This document shows positions 38,720 through 50,632 of a DNA stretch of 64,000 nucleotides, piece by piece. The notes under the pieces are model-generated. The model had not been told where the DNA came from and ran no database searches. It saw only the letters and a program-made list of their open reading frames with translations. The stretch covers positions 13,904,472 to 13,968,471 of the forward strand of contig CM034601.1 of assembly GCA_020091685.1 (NCBI GenBank). Direction: 5' to 3'. Both the position numbers and the translations under genes were made by a program. Positions within the stretch are counted from its first letter, which is position 1, and every line of letters begins with the position of its first letter. The DNA is from Lutjanus erythropterus. Lineage: Eukaryota; Chordata; Actinopteri; Lutjaniformes; Lutjanidae.

Positions 38720-39130
38720 AATAAATCATAATGAGAAACTTTCTCGAAATAATGAGTTAGTATCTCAAAATAAGGAGAGGCTCTCTTAAACTAATGAGAT
38801 ATCTCAAATGATGAGTTAATATTTCAATGTAATGACTTACCTGTCTGAAAAAAATACTTAGTTCGTATCAAAAATGATTAAACTTTCTTAACATAATGGC
38901 TTAATATTAAAAAAAAAGACATAATATCTCAAAATATGTATTTACTATCTGTGTAAAACTATTTTCATAAAGTTTCTCATTATTTTGAGATATTGAATCC
39001 TTATTTTAAGAATGTTTTTCATCATTTTAAGACACTGAGTCATTATTTTGAGACACTAAGCTATTTTTTGAGAAAGTCATTATTTCAAGATAGCTTTGTA
39101 ACTAATAATTTTGAGATTCAGAATCAAGTA
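38720..39130. repeat. Second 'CTCAAAATAATGA' palindromic array
   Basis: It shows the same unit series and the same switch from forward to reverse units (at about 38,950) as the 24.4 kb element, but without its GATCCTGTAAGTC ends. It lies between the ndfip1 promoter and the EndoU 3' end. Confidence 0.6.
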
Positions 39131-39335
39131 TTTAACAAAGACGTGTCATAGTAAGGTATAACGAGTCGTTATGGTGAAATAAATCCCACCCATTACATGG
39201 GTCCTTACTCCCCAAAAATCAATAATTTGATGCAAAATATTAATTTTAAAATGTTTTTAATGTTCCTCCAGAGCCTATGATCAGAACTGCATCCATAACA
39301 ACAGTCTGTAATACTTTGCAACAGTCTGTTTACAG
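39130..39335 (-). repeat. Dispersed repeat, reverse copy of 20,460-20,680
   Basis: AACGAGTCGTTATGGTGAAA, TTAATTTTAAAATG and CATAACAACAGTCTG appear in the opposite orientation at about 20,460-20,680 (GGGTCGTTATTGTGAAATAA, CATTTTAAAATTAATATTTT). No ORF is present in either copy. Confidence 0.6.
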
Positions 39336-39584
39336 AAATTTAAAAAAAAAAAACTTTGGGTTTGAGGAAAATGCTTTGGGTTAAAATAAGTATGTTCCTT
39401 AAGTTCACGCACATAAATTACATGAAATAGTATTAAAATCATCAGTTACAACTTTATAATAGCCAAATAATGTTCATGGATGGTTTAAAAACTATATATT
39501 ATATTCTTATATTCTTATACAGTCTAAGAAAAGGCATCAGTATGCAATAAAAACAAAAACAAAAGCAATTGGGTCTTGTAAGGT

Positions 39585-39601
39585 TTTATTGTTTCTTTAT
39601 T
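39585..39601 (-). terminator. Poly(A) signals of the EndoU gene
   Basis: Two AATAAA hexamers on the minus strand (TTTATT at 39,585-39,590 and 39,596-39,601) lie about 85-100 bases after the EndoU stop codon. This is a normal position for a short 3' UTR. Confidence 0.6.
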
Positions 39602-39686
39602 TAAAGTAAAAAGACAACAACAATACCTGTGACACTTTGTATGCAAGCTCAAGAAGAGTTGTATCTCAAATTGATATCTCATCAGG

Positions 39687-42600
39687 TTACTGAGGCTTCT
39701 GGTACTTAAGGAGCACAGGGTACGTGGTGCCTATGTGCTTCTGGTTGTAGTGGTGGCAAACAATCTCCACGTCGTAGAAACTGAACTGGACTTTGACACG
39801 CTCGTTGGGTGAGGTGAGGAAACAGAGAGTGTAGAGGGCGAACTCGAACTCGGGACTGACGCCGATGAAGATGCTGCCCTTGGGCTTTATACCGTTCTTC
39901 CAGCTGAACTGTAGCGCCAGGATGTGTTTGTTCTCGTCAGGCTGCGGTGAGACAGAGAGAAGAAAAAAAGAGATGGCAAGTGATGAAAGAGAGGAGGAGA
40001 GGAAGGTGAGGGATGGAGGAAGAGCGTTTGGCAGAGGCAGCTGTGGGCTCGTTCTCATCAGTCTGACGAGAAGAGACAGGACAGGAAGAAGTGTAGGAGA
40101 GGTGAGACTGAAACAGACACAGGATGTTTGAAGTGTCAACATGTAATGAATCAGTCTTAACTAAGAAAGAAAAAAAACAAGGTTAGTTGGCACAATTACG
40201 AGAGAGTGATGACTATGTATTTCATAATTCTAATTTTCAACCTCATAATTCTGACTTTGATGTATGCTTCCATACAATGTAACTCACTATCTCATAATTT
40301 TGACTTAGTAAGTCACAGGTTTGGTTTGGCAGGAGTATTTTTAACCTTTCATATAATTTCTTTTTCTATTTTTCTTGGTGGAATCTGCCTCCGTGTAGAC
40401 ATGACTTGGAGGGATACACACAATTTTTGAGAAGACTGCCCTGCTGGTCAACTCAGCCATTAGCTGATCAGAACATCAAACATAATCATGTCCTCTGGGT
40501 CCAGTGTACCATGCAAATACGTTGGAATGCAGTATTGCTTTGAAACTACATAGGGGATTGGTGAAAATTGCATGAAATATGATACAAAAAAGATTCCTTT
40601 CTCTTTAGTTCTAAAGTTAAACCAGGCTACATAACCAACACTGAGTAAAGATTATGTATTAAAATGTTTGCACAGACTATATAACTTTTTACTAAAAGTT
40701 AGCCTTGGATAATGTCTTTACCTCAACATAAGCATGACCAACAGGCTAATATCACAGAAAATTCAGTGAGCGGCTCAAAAGGCAAGAGGGCAAACTTGGT
40801 CATAGCAGGGTGTGAGGTTTGTCATCAGCGTGTAAGAACGATGACGAGAGCAAGACTACAAACTGGGAGTGCAAGTCAACAGGTGGGAATAGAGGAGAAA
40901 AGAGACGCCAGGAGACAGATGAGAGATTTGTCAAATATTTGGGCATGAATGTGTGATGGGTACATTTTAGTAGTTGTTTGTTGAAAAGGACAAAGGAGGA
41001 TTCATATTATGGAACTACAAATGTGTAAAATTTAAGTGTGATGTTTTAAAAATGAACAAAGTAAAACAAACACAGTCTTCCTCTGGTCAAGGAGGAAGAT
41101 TATTAGATTTTTAGATACTTGAAAGATACAGATACATTTTGCACGTTAGTTAAAGCAAGAAACACACAATAACATCGTACCTGGGGTGAATTTGCAGTGA
41201 CGGTGTAACCTTTGTAGTCGATGTGTCCCAGCTTTTCTTGTAGGTAGAGCTGGATCCAGTTGTGAAAGCCGATGACAGTCCGCCTTCCTCTCGTCTCTCC
41301 CACAAACACGTGTTCAAACCCTGAGGAGTCTGGCCTGGAGGTAGACAGTTACTTTGTCTGAAGGATCTCTCTTACTTGTTACATACAGAAAAATGTGTTC
41401 AAAAACAGCTCACGGCCATCATGCCCCAAACTCAGTTTAATTAAAGACAGACTGAGCAGCTTTGCGTCAATGAAAATTACAAAATTGTGTTAAGTCATGT
41501 ATCATTAATAGAAAATGTGGTGTTTGGTGGCTGCCTCCATCCCTGAACAAGCTACAAATAGACATTTTCAGTGTTGTTCTATTCTGGATGTGCTGAACAG
41601 AGTCAGTAGGACATTTACCATCACAGTGCCAGATTCCTCTGGTGAAGTTATGTTTAGGTGCCGTGCCAGATTCCACCCACCTGCTGGATCCTCTCCTCGC
41701 ATAAAGTTCAAACCAGATCCTGTACAGCTGCTCCTTGAATTTTGTGTCATCCGCTGGGGAGAGGTGCTTCTGTACCAGGTATTTATGAGCTATCTGCAAA
41801 CAAACAGGAAGTTCCTATAAAACATTGTGCTTTACACTTTTAGTCATGTTAGTGGCGTGGCTGTATCAGTCAGGTGGTCTGCTGCTCTGATAAAAATATC
41901 TGGACAGCTATTTAGCAGATTGGCAAAGGACCGGGGAGCATGAATATTTAAACAACTGTGCAACTCCTAATTGACCCTTCCTAAGTCCTGCCCCTTTTCA
42001 GTCTGTGATCCAATGACATTTGAGCAAGCCTGCTACCTCAGTCAACTTCCTCCTTTCCTGTTACCTGTACATAGATATATTATGTGCCAGACAGCTAGTA
42101 ATCTAATGTTTTAGTTAACGTGAGACGTGACCCTATATATAATTTTTACAGGAAAAGGAGAAGGTTGTTCAAGGTAGCAAGTTTGCTCAAATGATATTGG
42201 ACCACAGGGAGAAAAGGGGCGGGTCTTCGGAAGAGTCATTAATAGACCAGTGTGTAGGATTTAGTAGCATCTAGAGGTTTGCAGTTGGCAAACGAGAAAA
42301 ATCAAGAAAAACGCAAAAGACCGTATCTAGAGTCAGTCTTTGGTTTGTCCGCTCTGGCCAGCCTGCATGGAAGAGGATCCCCACCCTCTGTGGATATAAA
42401 TGGCTCATTCTAAGGTAACAAAAACATTATTCTTAATTTCTTATTTATCACACACCAATGAAAACATACTTATGAATATTGTTTTATTTCTACCATGTTC
42501 TGCCAGTAGATCCCCATAAATCAAACACATGGGACCTTTAATTCTTAAGTAGAAATGGATCTTTATGAGGCACAACAAAAGGGGAGGGTTTAACGTCCCT

Positions 42601-44594
42601 GCAGGTACCTTCATAGTGGGAGTATGAATGATGGAGTCCAGGAACTTGTGGTTCTCAGCCACCTCCTCCGGAGTTACAATCTCTGGCTCACCGGTGTCAC
42701 TCTCATAGTTATCCAACAGGGAGATAAAGGCTGCAGAGACAAACGCAGACGCTCTTCAAGAATCGGTTTGGTTCAGTCTAGGATATTAACATGGTGATTT
42801 TTTTCAGAACACATAATACTTAATATTGAAGTGTTGTACAATCCTAGAAACATGGATATATTGAAGACAACTGAGCAAAGCTAGACTACAGACAAAAAGA
42901 GTGTCAAAACTGAGATTTGCATCTATTTGGTGTGAATAAATCCAGCAGCTCAAGTCAGCAGGTGATGGACAGTGAAGCAGGTTGCTACAGACTACAGACA
43001 AAGTACAAAGTACAAAAACAGTGAGGAAGGGGAACACTCCTTTTTCAATGGGACAGCAGCCTCGGGGTGAACTCTGAATGCCGACTATTACATAACACAA
43101 CTCCCCATACAGCTTTTCTCCTACATGCTACACAACATAAATCTGTGAAAACATCTCTAGACAAAAGCTGCCAGAGGGAAGTGTGCTTCAGCAGTTTTCA
43201 TGCGGAGGAAGATGTGAAGGAGAAGCCAGTGGTTGTAGGGGAGCATCTTTGTGCACCCAGCGCAGTGAACTCTGTGTGCTCTGTGCTTATGCAACATGCC
43301 ACTGTTCGTCATAAGGAGATTATGAGTCGATGAAAAAGCTTTACTCTGCAGGGAGGTGACGGGGAGGAGAGTATCAAACTGGCAAACTGGTGCAGTGGAC
43401 TGTGTGAGGAGATTGTGTCAATTCAAACGTTTCCTGACAGTGCAGATGTGTGAGAGGCAGGAAATCCAGCTGTGATCAATCAATTTTGACTAAAATTAAG
43501 TTAAATGATGCTGATTTTGCAGCTTGTGTTCAAAAAACACTTCTCTACCTTGGTAAACTTACCCAAAAAAGTCTCCTTTTTGAAAATGTTTTCATCGACA
43601 AATGTAAACAGAGGATATCCCGCTCCGTCATTGTTGTCGTCATTGTTGACAGCCATGCTGTCTCCAGCTTTGCCCTGCAGCAGGAAGAGAACCACTCAAA
43701 CTTTTCACATTTGACTTGTGCAAACAGTTTATGCACACTCACTGCTTTCTGATTGCCTATAAAAATCCTAATATGCTGTTTGTCAAATGCTCTCTTTGTA
43801 TGCCTCCATACATTTTGCATTCAGTCATTTAATGTCTCAAAGGAACAGTTCCCTCCAAAATCAAAAACACAGATTTTTCATCTGGCTTGTGGTGCTATTT
43901 ATCCATGTAGATCATGGGAGTCAAACTCATTTTACCTCACTGGCCACAGCCCAATTTAATTTCAATGCTCACAATTAATGAATCATCCACAAAAAGATCA
44001 TGGATGCCTAAGATGTCTTAAGAATAAGTGCAATTTCAACAATGTCTCCATATTGTTTTTCCACAATCAGTTAGTCTGCTGTCATTACATATGCATTATA
44101 ATATACAGATCATAGTGGATCTACAAATGCACATGTTGGAAATGAACATCATTATAGTATTTAGTATTTATATAATTCAAGGAACCTGTTAAGAAAGAAA
44201 GAAATTCTTCAAATTTTTACGCTGCAATTTTTACACTTCATCCAGTGGACTGGACCCCACTGTGGGCTGCTTCTGGCCTGCGGGCCGTACATTTGACAAC
44301 CCTTATCTCGATTGTTTTGGTGCAGATATTGGCTGAAGAGATATCTGCCTTCTCTCAAACAGACATCTGTATTGTCGATATCTCCAGAATAAATAGCACT
44401 ACAGGTAACAGTAATTTCGGGGTGAACCGTCCCTTAAAAGCCAGCTCGGCTGTCGGTAAAGGTCACACATGTAAATTGTGTGTGTGGTGCACCTGCAGAG
44501 AGATCCTGTAGTCGATTCCAGGCTTGAGTCTGTTGACGTCGTTGTCCCATAGCTCCTGCACCATGGCCGACAGCTCTCTGTCACTCTCAATCAT
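39687..44594 (-). CDS. Poly(U)-specific endoribonuclease, EndoU/XendoU family (complete, 6 coding exons)
   Basis: Metal-dependent RNase that cuts at uridines leaving 2',3'-cyclic phosphate ends. Coding exons are 44594-44493, 43674-43563, 42730-42609, 41793-41681, 41334-41181 and 39941-39687; all are in phase and give 285 aa. Family motifs in order are [12 protein letters not shown] near the start, [10 protein letters not shown] (about 72-81), FEHVFVGE (156-163), GFHNWIQ (172-178) and the C-terminal block [13 protein letters not shown]. The expected catalytic residues are His158, His174 and Lys220, with the same spacing as Xenopus EndoU H162/H178/K224, so the enzyme should be active. There is no signal peptide and no somatomedin-B domain, unlike human ENDOU, so a cytosolic or nuclear protein is inferred, like the short fish 'endouc' type. 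The reading frame stays open for at least nine codons upstream of the chosen ATG, so an upstream coding exon is possible but none is seen. The exact paralogue name is not assigned. Confidence 0.93.
40215..40315. repeat. Short array of 'CTCATAATTCTGAC' units in EndoU intron 5
   Basis: Three or four units (TCATAATTCTAATTTTCAAC, CTCATAATTCTGACTTTG, CTCATAATTTTGACTTAGTA) resemble the arrays at 24.4 and 38.7 kb. Confidence 0.4.
41972..42238. mobile_element. Inverted-repeat element in EndoU intron
   Basis: The left end TGACCCTTCCTAAGTCCTGC and the right end, reading TGACTCTTCCGAAGACCCGC in reverse, begin arms of about 65 bases (shared: CCAATGACATTTGAGCAAGC / CCAATATCATTTGAGCAAAC). A longer relative lies at 22,895-23,340. 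Confidence 0.7.
42244..42540. mobile_element. MITE, 'ACCAGTGTGTAGGATTTAGT' family, in EndoU intron
   Basis: The left end ACCAGTGTGTAGGATTTAGT and the right end AAATCAAACACATGGGACCT are imperfect inverted repeats. The interior GGCTCATTCTAAGGTAACAA is typical of a common fish family. It abuts the element at 41,972-42,238. Confidence 0.65.
43837..44440. mobile_element. Short inverted-repeat element in EndoU intron 1, split by a nested insertion
   Basis: The ends are AGGAACAGTTCCCTCC on the left and a sequence that reads AAGGGACGGTTCACCCC in reverse on the right. The interior phrase about a 'gtgctatttatccat' block also occurs at about 28,465 in the ndfip1 fold-back loop, so this is a dispersed family. 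It is interrupted by the 392 bp element at 43,913-44,304. Confidence 0.6.
43913..44304. mobile_element. Nested hAT-like non-autonomous element with 8 bp target duplication
   Basis: Ends are CATGGGAGTCAAACTCA on the left and TTTGACAACCCTT on the right, close to the common fish repeat with CAGGGGTGTCAAACTCA termini. Flanking octamers are ATGTAGAT (43,905-43,912) and ATCTCGAT (44,305-44,312), 6 of 8 matching. Removing the element rejoins the host repeat, which supports a real insertion. No transposase ORF is present. Confidence 0.65.
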
Positions 44595-44959
44595 GATGCA
44601 ACCGCTCGGTTCTGTTCTTGGTCCCGCAGTGGATGAGCTGGTTTGGTCTCAGTATTCTGTGCGTCTCTGACAGGAACAAAGCAGATAATAAAGCAGTGGA
44701 CAGTAGCAGAAAACACATTTACACTAGTAATGACTTAAGGGACAATTTTGCGAATCTGGAACTTTATAATTCAAATGTTTACTTCACTACTTTTCAGAGG
44801 GAGATACAGCACTTTTTTAGTTTTTACATGCAAAACACCTGATGAACTAGTAACCAGTATGATGCAATTCTAAACAATCTGTAGCTGATTAAGGGAGGCC
44901 ATAACTAATAACTTAGAGATCCACAAATTTTTTCATTAAATTTTCCATGAATCTAAAAG

Positions 44960-45372
44960 GAGTGTTAAAGCAGAATCAAGAATGTAATGTTACTGATCAA
45001 ACAATTGTTTTTGTAAATACTATATGAATCCTGTAACTATGTACACGGTGTAAAGTATTTTGTAATGCCCGTTGTGTATAATGTTTGTGTTTTGTTTCAC
45101 CTGCCCTGGGATTGGGGATGAAAAATAGCTTTTAGCTATGTTTATTTTATATGGTCCTGCCAATTAAATTCTTTAATACGTAAAAAACTATCAGTGATTT
45201 ATGAATTTTGTTGTTGACCAGAAGGCCTGAAATCTGATTGTGAAAATCATTCAATCACTTTTCTTTCTTTCTGGACTTTTGTGGCATCGCTTTAAAATGT
45301 CTTGTAAGCCGGTGCGGGCTGCGCATAGTTGTGCAAATGAGACAATAATAAAACTTCATTCATTCATTCAAA
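44960..45372 (+). repeat. Retrotransposon-like 3' end with (CATT)n tail
   Basis: About 400 bases resembling a LINE 3' UTR (CCTGCCCTGGGATTGGGGAT, GCCGGTGCGGGCTGCGCATA) end in ACTTCATTCATTCATTC, a short tetramer tail typical of some LINEs. No reverse transcriptase coding remains. The class assignment is tentative. Confidence 0.4.
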
Positions 45373-45877
45373 TTTAACTGTGGCTTGCTAAAGATGGCTT
45401 TAATCTATAGAGCCACCTGGCAGCACTGCATGATATTCATTTCACGTGATTAAAAAAAAACATTATATCAAAACTAGTAAAACTGTAAAAATAATTGGAG
45501 TTGACTTTGCATATGCTTCTTAGATAGCAACTTGATAGGTAAAAAAAAAAAATGCACATATAGTCACAAGGCTGTCATGTTAAGTGTGTTAACATTGGCC
45601 TATGATGGTCCGCAGCATTGTAAAAACATAATAGCTTCCCCAGCAGCCAGGCAGAGCTCAACACTGCATTCCACAAAAACATGGCTGACAACAGATCGCA
45701 CATCCATGACACTGAGCTCTGACTGGGATCCTCATCATCTTCAGCACCATCCGAGCCCCGGCAGACGGCATCCCATCAGCCACCACATCAAAACTCACTA
45801 ACCTGCTCCTGGCTGTGGTTGAAGCGATGAGTGGTTTGAGGTGTCAGTGGAGTTCCTCAGTGTTGGTCAGGTGATGG

Positions 45878-45909
<32 letters not shown>
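45878..45909. repeat. (CTG)n trinucleotide repeat upstream of EndoU
   Basis: About 10 uninterrupted CTG units, followed about 60 bases later by about 6 GTCA tetramers (45,969-45,992). It lies in or next to the inferred non-coding first exon of the EndoU gene. Confidence 0.9.
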
Positions 45910-45912
<3 letters not shown>

Positions 45913-45960
45913 GCGGTGGTTTCCTGTGTTTGTGAGCGCAGGTGTCTTTACGGGCATAGT

Positions 45961-48900
45961 AACAGCTCAGTCAGTCAGTCAGTCAGTCAGTGTATGGAGA
46001 AAGACAGGCAGGGGCTGGCTGGGGGGGTGAGAACAGAGGGCAGCACAGGAGAGAGGGGCCGTTTTAAAGGGTTATCCCCTGTCAGCAACTCTAGCCAAAG
46101 GGATTACACCATGTTGTCGTCTCTTTTCAATCTCAGGCTAAAACGTGCTGCTCTTTGTTTCTTTAGTATTTCATTGTTTGTCTCTGTCACAGCATAACCT
46201 CTAGATTACAGGGTAAATATGGGTCACGTTTCAGGTAATAAGATGTTAGAAAGGCTTAAAGTGTACTTAAACCACTACAGACAGCAGATTTTTAAATCAC
46301 ATAGGAAAAATACTCAATCTTGGTTTTGGTAATATTTCTGATTTTGACATTTCATTCTAAATTATCTTTAATGTTTGGTTAAAATTGCAAAAAAAAACAT
46401 GTAAGTGACATTTATCATCAAACCAAATTTAAGAAAAGTCTGATATCAGTTTTGACACAGACCGCCTTCTACACTACATTGTTATTTTATAAGGATTATG
46501 TTCATTACTTTTCAAAACATGAAATATTCTTGTTGAATAATGACAAGAGTTTTATAGGGTGCATTCATAAATTTCTATAACATCATCATTCACTTTCTAA
46601 TTTCAATTCCTTCTTTAGACAGCCATAAAAGAGGAGAGGAAAACATTGGCTCCTTCTGGAAGTCTACTTACTCTTTATTGTATTAAATGTAGGCCTTCAC
46701 TAAGTTTCTGCTGCTGCTCAAAAATTAAAAAATAAAACATTTTAAAAAAATTTAAAAAATTATCAAGACATTATATTGTTTGCTGGCTAGCTGGAAAAAA
46801 AAATTAACACTATACTGTGTGCTACCTAGTTAAAGTTAAGAAAAGTTGCTAGCTAGCTGGCTAGCTAAAGAATTAACAAAACATAACAGCTGTGTCTCAA
46901 TTCAGATGTTTGCTAGCTAGCTTAACAGTTACTCAGGATAGGTCGGCAGAGAAGCTCTAATTTCTCCACCTTTGGGAAAAACTTGTTGGCCGAATTAATG
47001 GAGCTGTGTAGCAAACTCACTGAATACTAAAAAAAAAAAATAAACGACCTGGAAGCAACTGGCACACTGTTTTTGAGGATCAGGTGGAGTGGAAGAAACA
47101 AGAGACACAACTCAATTGAGTCTGTCCTTTACCTAACCTGATATCAAACTGTCGACCCGTGAGCAGATTCAAAGGTCTGGACAAAGGCTGTCCCTTAACT
47201 TAACCCCCACAGCAACTGGAAACAGCATTATTGTTCTGTCACCAGCAGCTGGTTTCAGATGTTCTGTTGCCAGTAGCAACCACCGCTTGTACAGTTCCAT
47301 GGCAACTCATAACCGTTACATCCACCGTTGTGTTGGATCTGTGTCCAGGTATCTTTTATCTACTCTCCGTCTGCCCTCGTTGGAGGATTATCTGTAAGTA
47401 CTTCTTTTATTACAGCTTTCTGTGTGATTGCTGATTTGTGATTTAGTTTTTCTATCATCAGCTTACTGCTAACCTAGTTAGCCACTATACAAACTGTCAG
47501 GAGCTAACGTGTTACTAATGCTAATTGTCTCTTTTGACTCTTTGAGTGTCTTGGACTTTGTGAATGTTGACTTAGCTAATTCATTATGGTGCTGTCACGA
47601 TTTACAACTATTGACAGCAAACATGATATTAAAAAAAAAAAAAATGAAATCATTAAATCCTGTTTTTAAAACATACAGAATATAGCATTTTGTTTTTAAG
47701 AAATGTTCTGTAGATATTGTGGTAAAATTACAATTAATTATTTTGCCAACAATAATTGTGTAGTGAAAATCCGATATGACAAGACTAAATGTTTATCTTC
47801 CACCTATGATGCCTTGTTTTTTTCCTGACATTAAACACAATGTAACTAACTTATTATTACAACTCCTTTGGTCTAATCTCATCTTTTCCCTATTTTAAAT
47901 CACATTTATCATTTGCTTTGTTTCCAGGTCTGGTTTTACAGTTTCACAAGTGCTATCTTCAACCTTAACTGGAAGTGTGTTCACCTCACTGGACAGCAGT
48001 GCTTTTACACACATATTGAGGGGGAGAAGAATTATGTTTTTTTCAGTTTTTCAGTCTCAGATCCAAAGAATAAAACAAATAAAAAAATTAATTGGTAACA
48101 TTTATTTTGAGGAACGGTATGCTTGATGCACTTGAACAGGATTCTGCAGCTCATGTATTCAAACTTTGCTTATATGAGACATTAATTGACAGGAAAGTGA
48201 ATCCATGTGCGTTTCAAGACTGAACAAGAGATTGTCTTTTCACCAGTCCAGCATCAACTCTGAAAGCAGTAAGGAACAGGGCTCAATTTCAAACACAACT
48301 GCTTTCATGATATAGTCTACTTTCTGCTAAAATGTGAAAAAAAAAAGAAAATAAATAAACATTATACAAAATATTTTTGTATCTCTAGACATTACCAAGA
48401 TTCTATGGCCTCTCTTTGACAGTAATGTTTGGCAACATTAAAATATGAGTTGTACAAAGGAGGGTGTGAATAAATCTTTTCTAGATCATATCATCCCTAA
48501 ATGCCTTTGGCTGTTCACCAAATAAGGATTTCCTTTTTCACACACTAGTCCCTGAATGACTTTACTTTCCAAAGAATACACACACACACCATAATCACAA
48601 TCCCAGTATCTCTTGAGAGGAATATTTCCTTCAACTTCAAACTAATTATGAAACCACTTCCCCACCATCACTGTCATGAAATCCCTCTTTTCAACATGTG
48701 TTATTTCTATCATACGAAGCACAAAGACACTTCTCTTTTAATAAACTCATCGATTAAATGCAAATGTAAACATAACTTGTTAGAAAAGAGGAAAATAAGA
48801 TGACCCCAACCTGAAAATGCACATTGTGTCAGTCTGAGGGAGATATAAGGGTTTCCCATTCAGGTAGTCAAACCACCCAACCAAAAATCTTATAATTATT

Positions 48901-49550
48901 CTTATTTTAATAACAAACCCTCCATGATGTTGGAATTATATAATCATTAACCTTCTATCAATGGTGTGTGTGTTTAAGTCTTGCTTATATCATAAAATTC
49001 ACTTAATTATCCTCCTTCAAGCTTACAGAAAAAAAGTTAACTTTTGACACGTGATAGAAAGTTAGCCAGAGGGGTACTTAGTATGAAAAGCAGGATAATT
49101 AATACGACAAATAAGGGCAAATGCACAGCCCTTCTTTCCCCTGCAACACTCAGAAGGGATAGATGATAGCTAATTGGAGCAAACAACTTGAACTGATCAA
49201 ACTGTGCTAATCAGTGGTTTCAGTATCACTCCTCGATCATAACAAGCCTGCGAGATGTCAAAACTCACTACGAAGCGTCTGTCCAATTAAGAAGACAGAC
49301 AGGAGATCTGTAGACTTAATCTACTGTATAAGCTTTGAGTTTCAAGTCCAAACCTATGACCCTGTCATATTCAAAAGGCCACTAATCACATATCCAAGTG
49401 TGTATCATTGACGTTCAAAACCAAAAAAATGTCTGCTTTCACCAATAGGATCACAGCTGTTTCTCGCCATTTTCCCTGACGTAAAAGCTAAAACTGCTCT
49501 TGCCATTCCTGGTCGAATACTTATATACATGACATCTGCCCTATATTAAA
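45961..49550. other. Spacer between EndoU and rnf14; no gene recognised
   Basis: AT-rich DNA with the TAGC repeat fragment at 46.8 kb. No trace of GNPDA1-like coding sequence was recognised here or elsewhere in the window. Confidence 0.55.
46785..47000. mobile_element. Partial third copy of the TAGC-minisatellite MITE
   Basis: GCTAGCTAGCTGGCTAGC units are followed by GCAGAGAAGCTCTAATTTCT, which is nearly identical to the segment at about 14,540 in the second copy. Neither terminal inverted repeat is intact. Confidence 0.5.
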
Positions 49551-50632
49551 TGGATAGTTTGGATTTTTTTTTTTTGAAGTGGGATTGTATGAGGTATTTA
49601 TCATCTACAGTAGATGGCAGTAGAAACGCCTAGTTAGGAGAAGCAGCAGGAGTACTGTTGTAGGAAGCTGTGCAGGTGCTAGATTTTGCATGTTTTATCA
49701 CTTTAGTTCGCTGTCAGACAGCCCTTTGCAACAGGAAACTGCTGTTACGTAAGCCAAACAACAATTTCTCCAAACCAACCAAACTCTATTGGTGAAATCA
49801 ACAATTTTACCTCACTGAACACATTGGTTGCTGGTTTACCACTGTCTTGATCTGTTTGTTTGTTTGTGTTATTGTGTCTCTTTGGTGTTTCAGAAGGACA
49901 GTTAGGATTGACTTAAGTCACACAATAACATAAACAAACTCACAGATCAAGGCAGCAGTAGACAAGCAGCTCCTGTACTCTGCGAATTAAAATAACTGGT
50001 TTCAACCATGGAGTTTGGTGGGTCTAGAGTAGTTTCCTAATCCTGGTCCTCGGGGCTCAGTGCCCTGCATGTTTTAAATGTTTACCTGCTCGAACACAGC
50101 TGATTCATGTTATGAGCACATCATCAAGCCTCTGGAGAAGCCTGATGACAACCTGTTCATCTGATTCAGGTTTGTTAGAGCAGGGAAAGACCTGAAATAT
50201 GCAGTGGGCTCCGCAGACCATGATTGCAAAACACTGGTTTGGAGAGAATATGTGGCTTATATAGCAGCACATTCCCATCTTTAAAGGCAGCCTTTTTTTC
50301 CACTGGCATTATATAAGCCTAATATCACTCTCTCTCCAAAGCCACCCTTAGCAAAATCAGTCATTTTGCCTCTCAGAATATGGGAGTTGTGGCTATAAAA
50401 CAGCAGTTTTCTGAAGAAATGGCTGTCTGACAACAAGGTAAAGGGGTGAAAATATTCTAAATATAGCAAACACTTAAACTCATATTGACTTTTTTCCTTA
50501 ATTTTCACAGTAGTTCATTGTTTTGCTTCCTACAGCAGTATGCCTGCTGCTTCTCCAAACTGCCGATCACCATATACAATTGGTAACACACTGACTATGG
50601 ATAAGTATCTCACACAAACCCACGTTAAAAAA
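49551..50632. mobile_element. Fold-back element, 'GAAGTGGG' family (copy just 3' of rnf14)
   Basis: The left arm starts GATAGTTTGGATTTTT and GAAGTGGGATTGTATGAGGT; the right arm ends with the inverted form. Inner blocks around 49,740-49,810 and 50,305-50,380 are also inverted copies. The inner right edge is about 210 bases beyond the rnf14 stop, so the rnf14 3' UTR may run into it. Confidence 0.7.

Larger units (their letters stand above)
44595..45960 (-). promoter_or_regulatory. Inferred 5' non-coding exon and promoter region of the EndoU gene
   Basis: Upstream of the EndoU ATG the minus strand has a pyrimidine-rich acceptor ending CTGTCAG, so the first coding exon probably runs 44666-44493. 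A matching donor, CAG|GTTAGTGAG, is at 45803-45802, implying a non-coding exon to its right, up to about 45.9 kb, next to the CTG and GTCA repeats. This is inferred from splice signals alone; no TATA box stands out. The implied intron (44667-45802) also contains a retrotransposon-like 3' end. Confidence 0.4.

Noticed and set aside
41515-41820. 101-codon plus-strand ORF
   Set aside because: It is antisense to EndoU coding exon 41793-41681, whose minus-strand frame matches the family and has correct splice sites.
45841-46197. 118-codon plus-strand ORF with a leucine run resembling a signal peptide
   Set aside because: The leucines come from the CTG microsatellite; downstream sequence has no homology or splice support.
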